Assembly: GCA_947581845.1 (NCBI GenBank)
Contig: CANPVY010000270.1
Coordinates: forward strand, 1 to 9,394
DNA: 9,394 nucleotides
Direction of reading: 5' to 3'
Source of the DNA: an uncultured bacterium
GTDB taxonomy: Bacteria > Gemmatimonadota > Gemmatimonadetes > Palauibacterales > KS3-K002
Both the position numbers and the translations under genes were made by a program. How positions within the stretch are numbered: the first letter of the stretch is position 1; each line of letters opens with the position of its first letter. Of the stretch, positions 1 to 5,838 are shown one piece after another. The notes below the pieces were generated by a model. The model searched no databases, had not been told where the DNA came from, and was given only the letters and a program-made list of their open reading frames with translations.

Positions 1-6
1 TCAGGG

Positions 7-684
7 CTACTGCTCCTCTTCCTCGGCCTCCTCCTCAGCAGCCTTGCCGCGACCGATAACCTCCGGCTCAGCCTCCTCTTCCTCGACGACCTCCACCTCT
101 TCAACGACCTCCTCGACCTTGTGCACCGTCGGCGGCACAATGGCCGCGATCGCCACCGAGAGATCGCTGAGGATTTCCACGCCCGGCGGCGCTGCCAGGT
201 CGGCCACCGTCACGCTGTCCCCGATGCCCAGATCCGAGATGTCGAGTTCCAATGCCTCGGGGATCTGGTCAGGATCGCAACGGATCTCGACCTCGTACCG
301 CAAGTGCTCCAAGATGCCGCCCTCCTTGACACCCTGGGCGACGCTCTCCAAGCGCACCGGCACTTCGAGTCTAACCTTCTCGCCCTTGTGCACGGCCAGG
401 AAATCGACGTGCAAGACCTCGGACCTGCAGGGGTGAATCTGGACCTCACGGATCAACACTCGTGACGTGTCACCGTCATCGAGCTTCAGATCTATCAGCG
501 TACTCTCGTACGAGCCCGACATCAGCACTCGCTCAAGCTCCTTCGTGTCTACCTTGCAGGCACGCGTCTGCTCGCCATGCCCGTAGATGACGCCGGGCAC
601 GTAACCTTCGCGCCGCAGCGAGCGCGCCGCGCCCTTCCCCGTCTCCGTTCTGAGTTGAGCCTCAAGTGTCACTCGCGTCGTCAT
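7..684 (-). CDS. rplY: 50S ribosomal protein L25/TL5/CTC family
   Basis: This is a 5S rRNA-binding protein of the large ribosomal subunit in the long TL5/CTC form (225 aa; the short E. coli form is about 94 aa). The N-terminal L25 domain covers about residues 5-95, with the family-typical stretches around 'GKGAARSLRREGYVPGVIYG' (16-35) and 'HVDFLAVHKGEKV' (92-104). A C-terminal beta domain covers about 100-185, including 'VPVRLESVAQGVKEGG' (108-123). Residues 190-225 are an extremely acidic, low-complexity tail of Glu runs broken by 'VIGRGKAA'. The start ATG lies 12 nt after the prs stop, so the two are probably co-transcribed from the prs promoter. Only a weak GAG sits upstream as ribosome binding site. 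The CTC name comes from a Bacillus general stress protein; no stress promoter is visible here. The family call is very secure. Confidence 0.96.
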   Translation of the reverse strand: MTTRVTLEAQLRTETGKGAARSLRREGYVPGVIYGHGEQTRACKVDTKELERVLMSGSYESTLIDLKLDDGDTSRVLIREVQIHPCRSEVLHVDFLAVHKGEKVRLEVPVRLESVAQGVKEGGILEHLRYEVEIRCDPDQIPEALELDISDLGIGDSVTVADLAAPPGVEILSDLSVAIAAIVPPTVHKVEEVVEEVEVVEEEEAEPEVIGRGKAAEEEAEEEEQ

Positions 685-696
685 TGCTGTAGCTCG

Positions 697-1659
697 CTAT
701 TCGAACAGGCTGCTCACACTCTCGTTCTCGTGGATATAGCGGATCGCACGGGCCAACAGGTTCGCGACCGGCAGAATCCGCAGCCCTGCGAAGCGCTTCT
801 CCTCGGGCACGTAGATCGTATCGGTGACGGCAATCTCGGTAATCGGCAATTCGGACAGGCGTGCCACCGCCGGCCCACTCAACAGCGCATGTGTAGCGCA
901 CACGAATATCTTCTTCGCACCTCGCTCCCGAAGTGCCCGAACAGCCTCAGAAACTGTCCCTCCCGTATCGATCATGTCGTCCGGGATAAGACAGGTCTTT
1001 CCATTCACATCGCCAACCACATTGACCACCTCAGCCACGTTGGGGGCCGGGCGGCGTTTGTCGATCATCGCGATCTCGCCGCCCAGACGTCGGGCATAGC
1101 CGCGCACCATCTTCGCCGCACCCACATCGCTGGCCACCAACACCAGCGGCTGGAGCTCGAGCGTACCGAAGTGCTCGACGAAAACCGGCAGCGCGTAGAG
1201 GTGATCGACGGGAATATCGAAGAACGCCTGCAGCTGGTGCTGGTGAAAGTCGATCGAGACAACACGATCCGCACCAGCGGTGCTGATCAGGTTCGCCAAC
1301 AGCTTGGCCCCGATCGCGACTCGCGGCTGATCCTTCCGGTCCTGGCGCGCGTACCCATAGTAGGGAATGACCGCCGTCACCCGAGCCGCTGACGCCCGAC
1401 TCGCCGCATCGAGTAGTAGCAAGAGTTCCAGAATGTTCTCCGCCGGCGGCGCCGTCGGCTGAATGATGAACACATCCCGACCCCGCACGTTCTCGTCGAT
1501 ACGGACGAAGATCTCGCCGTCGGCGAAGCGCTTGATGGTCACATCACAGAGCGTGCTGCCCAGCGCCTCGGCGATCCGTTCGGCGAGCGGCCGATTCGCG
1601 GTCCCCGAAAGCAGCATCATCTCGTGGCTCTTGACATCGACGTCTGACGTATCGGTCAC
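697..1659 (-). CDS. prs: Ribose-phosphate pyrophosphokinase (PRPP synthetase)
   Basis: It makes PRPP from ribose 5-phosphate and ATP, supplying purine, pyrimidine, histidine, tryptophan and NAD synthesis in the cytoplasm. With a GTG start at 1659 it has 320 aa, normal for class I enzymes. Visible motifs are the N-terminal 'RFADGEIFVRIDENVRG' (44-60), the flexible ATP loop 'YGYARQDRKD' (101-110), the Mg/PRPP signature beginning 'DRVVSIDFHQHQLQAFFD' (131-148), 'IDKRRP' (199-204) and the ribose-phosphate loop 'DDMIDTGGT' (227-235). The longest open frame reaches a TTG at 1719, but that TTG is part of a likely -35 box, so I reject it. AGGGG lies 9 nt before the GTG. An ATG at 1620, where homologous sequence begins ('MMLLSGTANRPLAERIA'), would give 307 aa and is the main alternative. 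rplY follows 12 nt downstream. Confidence 0.95.
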   Translation of the reverse strand: MTDTSDVDVKSHEMMLLSGTANRPLAERIAEALGSTLCDVTIKRFADGEIFVRIDENVRGRDVFIIQPTAPPAENILELLLLLDAASRASAARVTAVIPYYGYARQDRKDQPRVAIGAKLLANLISTAGADRVVSIDFHQHQLQAFFDIPVDHLYALPVFVEHFGTLELQPLVLVASDVGAAKMVRGYARRLGGEIAMIDKRRPAPNVAEVVNVVGDVNGKTCLIPDDMIDTGGTVSEAVRALRERGAKKIFVCATHALLSGPAVARLSELPITEIAVTDTIYVPEEKRFAGLRILPVANLLARAIRYIHENESVSSLFE

Positions 1660-1690
1660 GTTCCTAAGCCCCTGAATTGGAGAGCGTTGC

Positions 1691-1719
1691 AAGTTATCCA
1701 GCGTCTGAGGAAGCGTCAA
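1691..1719 (-). promoter_or_regulatory. Candidate sigma-70 promoter of prs-rplY
   Basis: On the minus strand TTGACG (1719-1714) matches five of six bases of the -35 consensus. Two poor -10 readings overlap downstream: TAACTT (1696-1691) after a 17-nt spacer, or GATAAC (1698-1693) after 15 nt. Transcription would begin near 1684 and leave about 25 nt before the GTG start at 1659, with AGGGG inside that leader. This placement explains why the upstream TTG at 1719 should not be the start codon. The -10 match is weak, so the call is tentative. Confidence 0.45.
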
Positions 1720-1769
1720 CTCGGCCGCGCCTCAGCCCAACCACCCGCCGACTACGCTGGCCGCCCGTC

Positions 1770-1798
1770 TTGTCCCGGACGGCCGCGCGTTCCACATT
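1770..1798 (+). promoter_or_regulatory. Candidate promoter of the exchanger gene, leaderless type
   Basis: TTGTCC (1770-1775) and CACATT (1793-1798) are separated by 17 nt. A start of transcription 7-8 nt downstream would fall almost on the ATG at 1807. That gene has no Shine-Dalgarno sequence (CATTCCCAGCCA precedes the ATG), which would fit a leaderless mRNA. A 5-bp inverted repeat, CCGTC (1765-1769) and GACGG (1778-1782), surrounds the -35 box and could be an operator or chance. The hexamers are poor matches, so confidence is low. Confidence 0.25.
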
Positions 1799-1806
1799 CC
1801 CAGCCA

Positions 1807-2754
1807 ATGACAACCCCACTGGTCATCTTCGTCCTCGGCCTTGTGGCACTCTACGTGGGCGCCGACTTGATGATACGCGGGGCCTCACGCCTGGCCCGCA
1901 AGCTCGGCGTCAACGCTCTGGTCATCGGGCTGACGGTCGTGGCCATGGGCACCTCCATGCCCGAGCTGCTGGTCGGCGTCGTGGCCTCTGCCCGCGACAG
2001 CGGCGACATCACGATCGGCAACGTCGTCGGCTCGAACATCGCCAACATCGCCTTGATCCTCGGGTTCGCCGCCCTCATCCGCCCGATCCGCGTGCAGATG
2101 CGCCTGCTGGTGAGGGAGGTCCCGATCATGATCTTCGCCTCCATCGCCTTCTACGTCTTCGCCTTGGACGGCGAGCTCAGCCGCTGGGACGGGCTCGCCC
2201 TGCTGGCCGGCTTCGTCGCCTACACACTCTATTTGCTGGAGGGCGCGCGACGTGAGTCGCCCGCTATCGAGGTCGAGTACCAGAAATTCGTGCCCGCCGG
2301 CGGTACGGTGCTCAGCCACTTGCTCCTCACCGCCATTGGCCTCGGCACACTACTCGCTGGCGCCCACCTCGTGGTCAGCGGCGCCGCGACCGTGGCCCGC
2401 CTGCTGGGAATCTCCGAGCTCGCCGTCGGTCTCACGGTCGTAGCGCTCGGCACCTCGCTTCCCGAGCTCGCCACCTCGGTCGCCGCCTCGGTTCAGGACG
2501 AGGGCGACATTCTGGTGGGGAATGTGATCGGCTCCAACGTCTTCAACCTGCTGGCGGTGCTCAGCTGCGCCACCCTCACGCGCCCCCTCGGCATCTCTCG
2601 CTCGGTCATCAGCGTCGAAGCGCCGGTCATGCTGGCCGTGAGCATCCTGGTGCTTCCCTTCGTGTGGACTACGCTCCGCTTGACACGCCTGGAAGGCGCC
2701 GTTCTGGTCACCGCCTACTTCGCCTTCGTGATCCTGCTGGCCCTGCCCTACTGA
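1807..2754 (+). CDS. CaCA-family sodium/calcium exchanger (YrbG-like)
   Basis: An inner-membrane cation antiporter of the calcium/cation antiporter family, 315 aa, usual for bacterial YrbG-type members. It is an internal duplication of two exchanger halves, each carrying the alpha repeat that forms the ion path. The first has 'GLTVVAMGTSMPELLVG' (41-57) and 'GNVVGSNIAN' (71-80); the second has 'GLTVVALGTSLPELATS' (208-224) and 'GNVIGSNVFN' (238-247). The acidic residues of both GTSxPE motifs (Glu53, Glu220) are intact. Hydrophobic segments fill most of the rest, with a short polar link around 145-165. The open frame extends upstream to 1687, but those 40 residues are basic, Pro-rich and unlike the family, and the ATG at 1807 opens directly into the first membrane helix. 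The exported ion (Ca2+ or another) cannot be told from sequence. It stands alone, divergent from prs. Confidence 0.93.
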   Translation: MTTPLVIFVLGLVALYVGADLMIRGASRLARKLGVNALVIGLTVVAMGTSMPELLVGVVASARDSGDITIGNVVGSNIANIALILGFAALIRPIRVQMRLLVREVPIMIFASIAFYVFALDGELSRWDGLALLAGFVAYTLYLLEGARRESPAIEVEYQKFVPAGGTVLSHLLLTAIGLGTLLAGAHLVVSGAATVARLLGISELAVGLTVVALGTSLPELATSVAASVQDEGDILVGNVIGSNVFNLLAVLSCATLTRPLGISRSVISVEAPVMLAVSILVLPFVWTTLRLTRLEGAVLVTAYFAFVILLALPY

Positions 2755-3050
2755 CACCGTCGGACCGCGCCCCGCAGGGCACCCCCGAGCCCATCAGCAC
2801 CTGACGCCCAGCTCCCGCGCCCTACCGGCGCGTGCCGGCGCCTCTGGCAGCCCGAGTCGCCGGAGACCGGATCCGGGGCCAGTCACCGGTCCGGTTACCG
2901 TATGGTAGCATGGGAGCGCTCGGCGCTTGAGACCGCGATGAAGCTCACTCGCCATAAGTCTCATTTTAAAAACATCTTAGAGACACCGAACCGCCCCGGC
3001 ACAATCCCTGCCCCTTGCCATCCACGGAAGCTTCGAGAGGACGACAACCC
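2755..3050. other. Non-coding stretch with palindromes and an AT-rich island
   Basis: I see no convincing gene in these roughly 300 nt. Structures present: a GC hairpin CCGGC-GCGT-GCCGG (2825-2838), which could slow transcription after the exchanger gene but has no T run; a perfect 10-bp palindrome CCGGATCCGG (2867-2876); a 6-bp hairpin with loop GTAT (2894-2909); and GTCTC (2958-2962) facing GAGAC (2980-2984) around a very AT-rich 17-nt loop. That AT-rich patch stands out in this GC-rich DNA and may hold a promoter or operator. A TTGAGA (2927-2932) lies 20 nt before CATAAG (2953-2958), longer than the usual spacer. Confidence 0.5.
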
Positions 3051-3356
3051 ATGCGGACACCCGGCCCCAGCACGAACGCGCGTCAGCAGTTGAGCGAGGT
3101 TGGCCCAGAGCTTCAGCCGGCTGTCGAGAGTGAGGTCAGCGACCAGGAGCGACTGGACTGGCTCGCCCGCGAACGACTGCTTGCCGACCTGCGCTCACAG
3201 GGGAGTGGAGTGGATTGGCCCGGGTGGAGTCGAACCACCATTTCTGGATCCAAAGTCCAGCGTCCTGCCTTTAGACGACGGGCCAGCGAGAGCGGTCCCG
3301 CGAGACGCTTTCGCAATCTCTTCGCCAGGGCCGCGCGGATCAAGACCCGGGCGTAG
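3051..3356 (+). CDS. Doubtful small ORF, running antisense into tRNA-Gln
   Basis: I do not recognise this ORF (101 codons, start 'MRTPGPSTNARQQLSEVGPE'). In favour: GAGAGG lies 10 nt before the ATG, third codon positions are mostly G or C up to about 3200, and residues about 30-49 ('SDQERLDWLARERLLADLRS') look like an amphipathic charged helix. Against: from 3215 onward the frame reads through the antisense of the tRNA gene, and the rest of the product is an Arg/Ser-rich stretch typical of noncoding frames. It may be a gene remnant whose 3' end was lost at the tRNA, a short real protein with an unusual tail, or chance. Confidence 0.2.
   Translation: MRTPGPSTNARQQLSEVGPELQPAVESEVSDQERLDWLARERLLADLRSQGSGVDWPGWSRTTISGSKVQRPAFRRRASESGPARRFRNLFARAARIKTRA
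3215..3285 (-). tRNA. tRNA-Gln (anticodon TTG)
   Basis: The minus strand folds into a complete cloverleaf of 71 nt. The acceptor stem TGGCCCG/CGGGCCA has 7 pairs beginning with the U1-A72 pair typical of glutamine tRNAs, and the discriminator is A. The D arm is GTC/GAC with GG in the loop. The anticodon arm is CTGGA-CTTTGGA-TCCAG, giving anticodon TTG, which reads CAA. A 4-nt variable loop precedes the T arm GGTGG-TTCGACT-CCACC. CCA is not encoded; the bases after the discriminator are TCC. It lies between prs and ispE on the same strand as both, but is now separated from each by a plus-strand gene. Its own promoter is not clear; TTGATC at about 3343-3338 is a possible -35. Confidence 0.96.
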
Positions 3357-3360
3357 AAAC

Positions 3361-3957
3361 GTGAAACGAGTCTGCTGGCTGCTGATCGGTCTGACGGCCC
3401 TAGCGGTGGGCCGGCCTGCGAGCCTTGGCACGCAGGCCTCGGCCAGCGTGGACGATTTCCAGCAGCTGGTACTCTCACCCGGCGTCGCCGACAACATCGC
3501 CCTGCTGTTTGGCAAGTTCGACACCGAACTCGTGCTCTGCCTCGAGGGGGAACGTCGCGGGACGGACCTCTATGTCACCGACTTCCGAATGCCCCATATC
3601 CTGACCTCCGAAACGGGCCGCGTCAGGGCTGCCAGCTGCAAGCCGAGCCGCCGCACCGTGGGCACCTGGCACAATCACCCTCCCACAGGGCTCATTCTCG
3701 TCAGCGCCAGCCCGGAGGCACTCGCCCGCAACTGCTACCTCTCGCGCACCGACATCACGGACTTCCAACGCCGGCGCAATGCGCTGATCAGCGTCGTCTC
3801 CTGCGCCCCCCGGACCTACGCCTACTGGAAGCGCAGCGATGTGGAATCGCTATCGAGTGATCGTGCCCTACTGTTGCCGCCGCCGGGGCAGCTGGTGCAG
3901 GCGGGGCTCCGCGAAGATCCGCCCGCCAGCGGGCTCACACAGGCCCGCGAGCGCTGA
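3361..3957 (+). CDS. Predicted exported JAMM/MPN (Mov34) metallopeptidase-like protein
   Basis: A 198-aa protein with the zinc-binding signature of JAMM isopeptidases: 'HNHP' (104-107), then 'SRTD' (128-131), giving two His and an Asp ligand. Glu56 in 'ELVLCLEG' (56-63) lines up with the catalytic Glu of family members that read ExxGxxxG. The gap between HP and the Ser is 20 residues, longer than the usual 7-10. The N terminus 'VKRVCWLLIGLTALAVG' looks like a Sec signal peptide, with possible cleavage near residues 26-28. Four cysteines remain after it (60, 93, 125, 148), enough for two disulfides outside the cytoplasm. The start is a GTG with only a weak ribosome site; the frame is open upstream to 3100, but that part reads through the tRNA. 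The 3' end overlaps ispE by 23 nt tail to tail. Substrate unknown; bacterial relatives cut ubiquitin-like or isopeptide bonds, or peptidoglycan fragments. Confidence 0.75.
   Translation: MKRVCWLLIGLTALAVGRPASLGTQASASVDDFQQLVLSPGVADNIALLFGKFDTELVLCLEGERRGTDLYVTDFRMPHILTSETGRVRAASCKPSRRTVGTWHNHPPTGLILVSASPEALARNCYLSRTDITDFQRRRNALISVVSCAPRTYAYWKRSDVESLSSDRALLLPPPGQLVQAGLREDPPASGLTQARER
3921..3948. repeat. Competing hairpins at the convergent gene ends
   Basis: Three 6-nt arms, GCCCGC (3921-3926), GCGGGC (3929-3934) and GCCCGC (3943-3948), let the middle arm pair with either side: a tight hairpin with a CCAG loop or one with an 8-nt loop. The ispE stop codon (3935-3937) sits in the larger loop, inside the overlap of ispE and the JAMM gene. 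It could slow polymerase from either direction, but no T run follows on either strand, so it is not a classical terminator. Confidence 0.35.
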
Positions 3958-4819
3958 CCAGCCGTACAACGCCTTCCAGCTCATCCGCCAGCCGCGACGC
4001 GGCCGCATCACGTTCTGACTTGCCCCTGTAGACGGCGAACAGGGCAGCGCCACTCCCGGACAGCAAAGAGAAGAGTGGTCCGGTCTCGGCGAGCTTCGCT
4101 CGCAGAGAGCCGAGCAGCGGGTGCTGGCTGAAGATGACGGGCTCGAAGTCGTTGACGGCCTCCGCGCCGATGCCCTCCCAGCTGGAAAGCGCAGGCCACT
4201 GCGTGAGCGTCGGTTCCGGCTTCATGCTCTCTGTGCTGCCCTCGCGTGCCTGATCCCAGAGGCCGTACGCTTCCGCCGTGGAGACGGTCGATTCAGGCAG
4301 GACGAGCAATATGGGTCGGATCGGGACGGGCGGATAGGCCAGGAGGTGATCCCCGCGACCCCAGGCGAAGGCTAACGGCTGATCGACCGCGAAGAAGGGC
4401 ACGTCGGCGCCGAGCTCGCCCGCCTGGTGGAGCAGCTCACCCAAACTGGGCGGTGACTCGACGCTCCGCGACAGCAAGCGGAGTACCGCCGCCGCATCGC
4501 TCGAGGCGCCGCCCAGGCCCGAGCCGGGCGGCACACGCTTGTCGAGCTCGATCTCCACGCCCCCGCTCAGCCCGGCCCGCTCGAGAAAGAGCGCCGCGGC
4601 ACGCGCTGCCAGATTCTCCAACCCTTCAGGCACACCCTGCGCACCACTGACACACAGGGTTACGCCCGGCTCCCGTCGGCGACGCAGTCGCAGCCGGTCG
4701 GCCAGATCGATCCGGCAGAAGATCGTCTCAATGGGATGGAAGCCGTCCGGACCGGGCGGGAAGATGCGCAACCGCAGGTTCACCTTGGCCTTGGCTTCCG
4801 TTTCCAGCCAGCCGCTCAC
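3935..4819 (-). CDS. ispE: 4-diphosphocytidyl-2-C-methyl-D-erythritol kinase
   Basis: This enzyme phosphorylates CDP-methylerythritol with ATP, the fourth step of the MEP isoprenoid pathway. It is 294 aa, close to the family's usual length of about 285. GHMP-kinase features are in order: substrate-binding 'KAKVNLRLRI' (10-19, Lys12 aligning with the conserved N-terminal Lys), the ATP loop 'PPGSGLGGASSDAA' (97-110), the catalytic Asp139 in 'GADVPFF' (137-143), 'NDFEP' (223-227), and the C-terminal glycine motif 'LSGSGAALF' (253-261). The GTG start overlaps the TGA of the upstream membrane-protein gene as GTGA, and a strong GGAGG lies 7 nt before it. It is the last gene of the hflX-to-ispE run. 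Its end overlaps the convergent JAMM gene by 23 nt, so the last eight codons are shared with antisense coding sequence. Confidence 0.96.
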   Translation of the reverse strand: MSGWLETEAKAKVNLRLRIFPPGPDGFHPIETIFCRIDLADRLRLRRRREPGVTLCVSGAQGVPEGLENLAARAAALFLERAGLSGGVEIELDKRVPPGSGLGGASSDAAAVLRLLSRSVESPPSLGELLHQAGELGADVPFFAVDQPLAFAWGRGDHLLAYPPVPIRPILLVLPESTVSTAEAYGLWDQAREGSTESMKPEPTLTQWPALSSWEGIGAEAVNDFEPVIFSQHPLLGSLRAKLAETGPLFSLLSGSGAALFAVYRGKSERDAAASRLADELEGVVRLVSARGPV

Positions 4820-5838
4820 GCGCTTTCCTCCACGATCTCCTCGCTGTGCCCGACTTCACCCCACGAGAGGCCGAGCCGACCGAGGTAGAACAGTCCGAGG
4901 AGCGTTACCGGTAGGAAGGCGCCGATGTGGAAGGCCGCCGCATAGCCGACCGCCTGGCTGGCCGGCACGCCGAACGGACTCAAGGCCAAGCGCACGCTCG
5001 CCTCGAACGGCCCAAAGAAGCCGGGCGATGACGGAATCGACACCGCAAACGCGTTCACGGCCTGCAGGAAGATAGCGCCGAGATAGCCTGGCCGCTCGAT
5101 GGCGAATGCAAGCATACCCACATACAAGGCGAGCGCACCCCAGAGCCAGTGGACCAGCGACCAGGCGAACCCCGCCAACACCAGAGCCGGTTTGCGCATG
5201 GCACCCAGACCCGCGATGAACGACCTCATGATCTCGCCAATCTTTTCGGCCGTCTTTCTGGGCAGCAGGCGACCCAACGTGGCACGGAAGGCCCGCTGAG
5301 CCAGATCGGGCCGCCAGATCAACATGAGCAACGCCACGCCAGCGCCGCCGAAGATCACCAAGACGCCGATCACTCGACCAATCAGCTGGTCCCCCAGCCC
5401 GGGCGCGACACTGAAGCCAGGCAGGAAGAGCGGTGCCGCCAGGAAAGCAGCGAGTGTCAGACCGTCGAAGAGCCGTTCCACAACCAGCGAGCCGAAAGAC
5501 GCGCTCACACTGATCGGCTGACTGCGGCTGAGCGCGTAGGCTCGCGCAAACTCGCCCACGCGGGCGGGCAGCAGGTTATTGGCCATGAACCCGATGCAGG
5601 TGCTCGCGAAACGAGCACCGTAGACTGGATTGGCCAGGGCAGGTTTGAGGAAGACCTTCCAGCGCGCAGCGCGGATCAGAAACCCCGCCGTCTGAATGGT
5701 CACAGAGAGGGTGAGCAGCCACAGGTTCGCGGCTCGCACCTGCTGCCAGAGTTCGGCCAGCGAGACATCGTGGAGAGCCCAATAAAGCAAGACGAGGCTG
5801 ACGGTGACTCCGAGCACCGTCTGCCAACGGCCTGTCAT
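4816..5838 (-). CDS. LPG-synthase TM / UPF0104 family integral membrane protein
   Basis: A 340-aa polytopic inner-membrane protein resembling the flippase-like transmembrane domain of MprF and AglD (lysylphosphatidylglycerol synthase TM family). Hydrophobic segments lie at about 7-22, 39-57, 120-140, 152-174, 218-244 and 295-322, with shorter ones between. Family-typical polar motifs are present: 'RAARW' (56-60), 'NNLLPARVGEFARA' (87-100), 'ER' with a following Asp (121-125), and 'IPSSPGFFGPFE' (268-279). There is no cytoplasmic aminoacyl-transferase domain, so it is not a complete lipid-lysylating MprF. Stand-alone members are thought to move or bind isoprenoid or phospholipid carriers, which would suit its position before ispE, but that is inference. 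The tail (329-340) is acidic. It starts by ATGA overlap with the HPt-like gene and lacks a clear ribosome site, suggesting translational coupling. Confidence 0.85.
   Translation of the reverse strand: MTGRWQTVLGVTVSLVLLYWALHDVSLAELWQQVRAANLWLLTLSVTIQTAGFLIRAARWKVFLKPALANPVYGARFASTCIGFMANNLLPARVGEFARAYALSRSQPISVSASFGSLVVERLFDGLTLAAFLAAPLFLPGFSVAPGLGDQLIGRVIGVLVIFGGAGVALLMLIWRPDLAQRAFRATLGRLLPRKTAEKIGEIMRSFIAGLGAMRKPALVLAGFAWSLVHWLWGALALYVGMLAFAIERPGYLGAIFLQAVNAFAVSIPSSPGFFGPFEASVRLALSPFGVPASQAVGYAAAFHIGAFLPVTLLGLFYLGRLGLSWGEVGHSEEIVEESA
4827..4831 (-). promoter_or_regulatory. Strong Shine-Dalgarno of ispE
   Basis: GGAGG on the minus strand, within GGAGGAAA, ends 7 nt before the GTG start of ispE. 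It lies inside the last codons of the upstream gene, so ispE can start independently as well as by coupling at the GTGA overlap. It is the best ribosome site in the operon and fixes the GTG as start. Confidence 0.75.

Noticed and set aside
577..1392. Plus-strand open frame of 271 codons opposite prs and rplY
   Set aside because: It lies fully antisense to two clearly recognised genes and its product has no recognisable family features; long antisense frames are expected in GC-rich coding DNA.
1660..1719. Longer prs start at the TTG at 1719
   Set aside because: The TTG is the first half of a TTGACG -35 box, and the extra residues have no counterpart in PRPP synthetases.
2825..2838. GC hairpin downstream of the exchanger gene as a rho-independent terminator
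   Set aside because: The stem is only 5 bp and no T run follows; it is mentioned under the intergenic stretch but not called as a terminator.
3100..3360. 87-codon upstream extension of the JAMM gene
   Set aside because: It reads through the antisense of the tRNA-Gln gene and would bury the signal peptide; the GTG at 3361 is a better start.
3215..3360. Integrated element next to tRNA-Gln
   Set aside because: I find no integrase gene, no duplicated tRNA 3' end and no flanking direct repeat in the window, so only a past insertion can be suspected.
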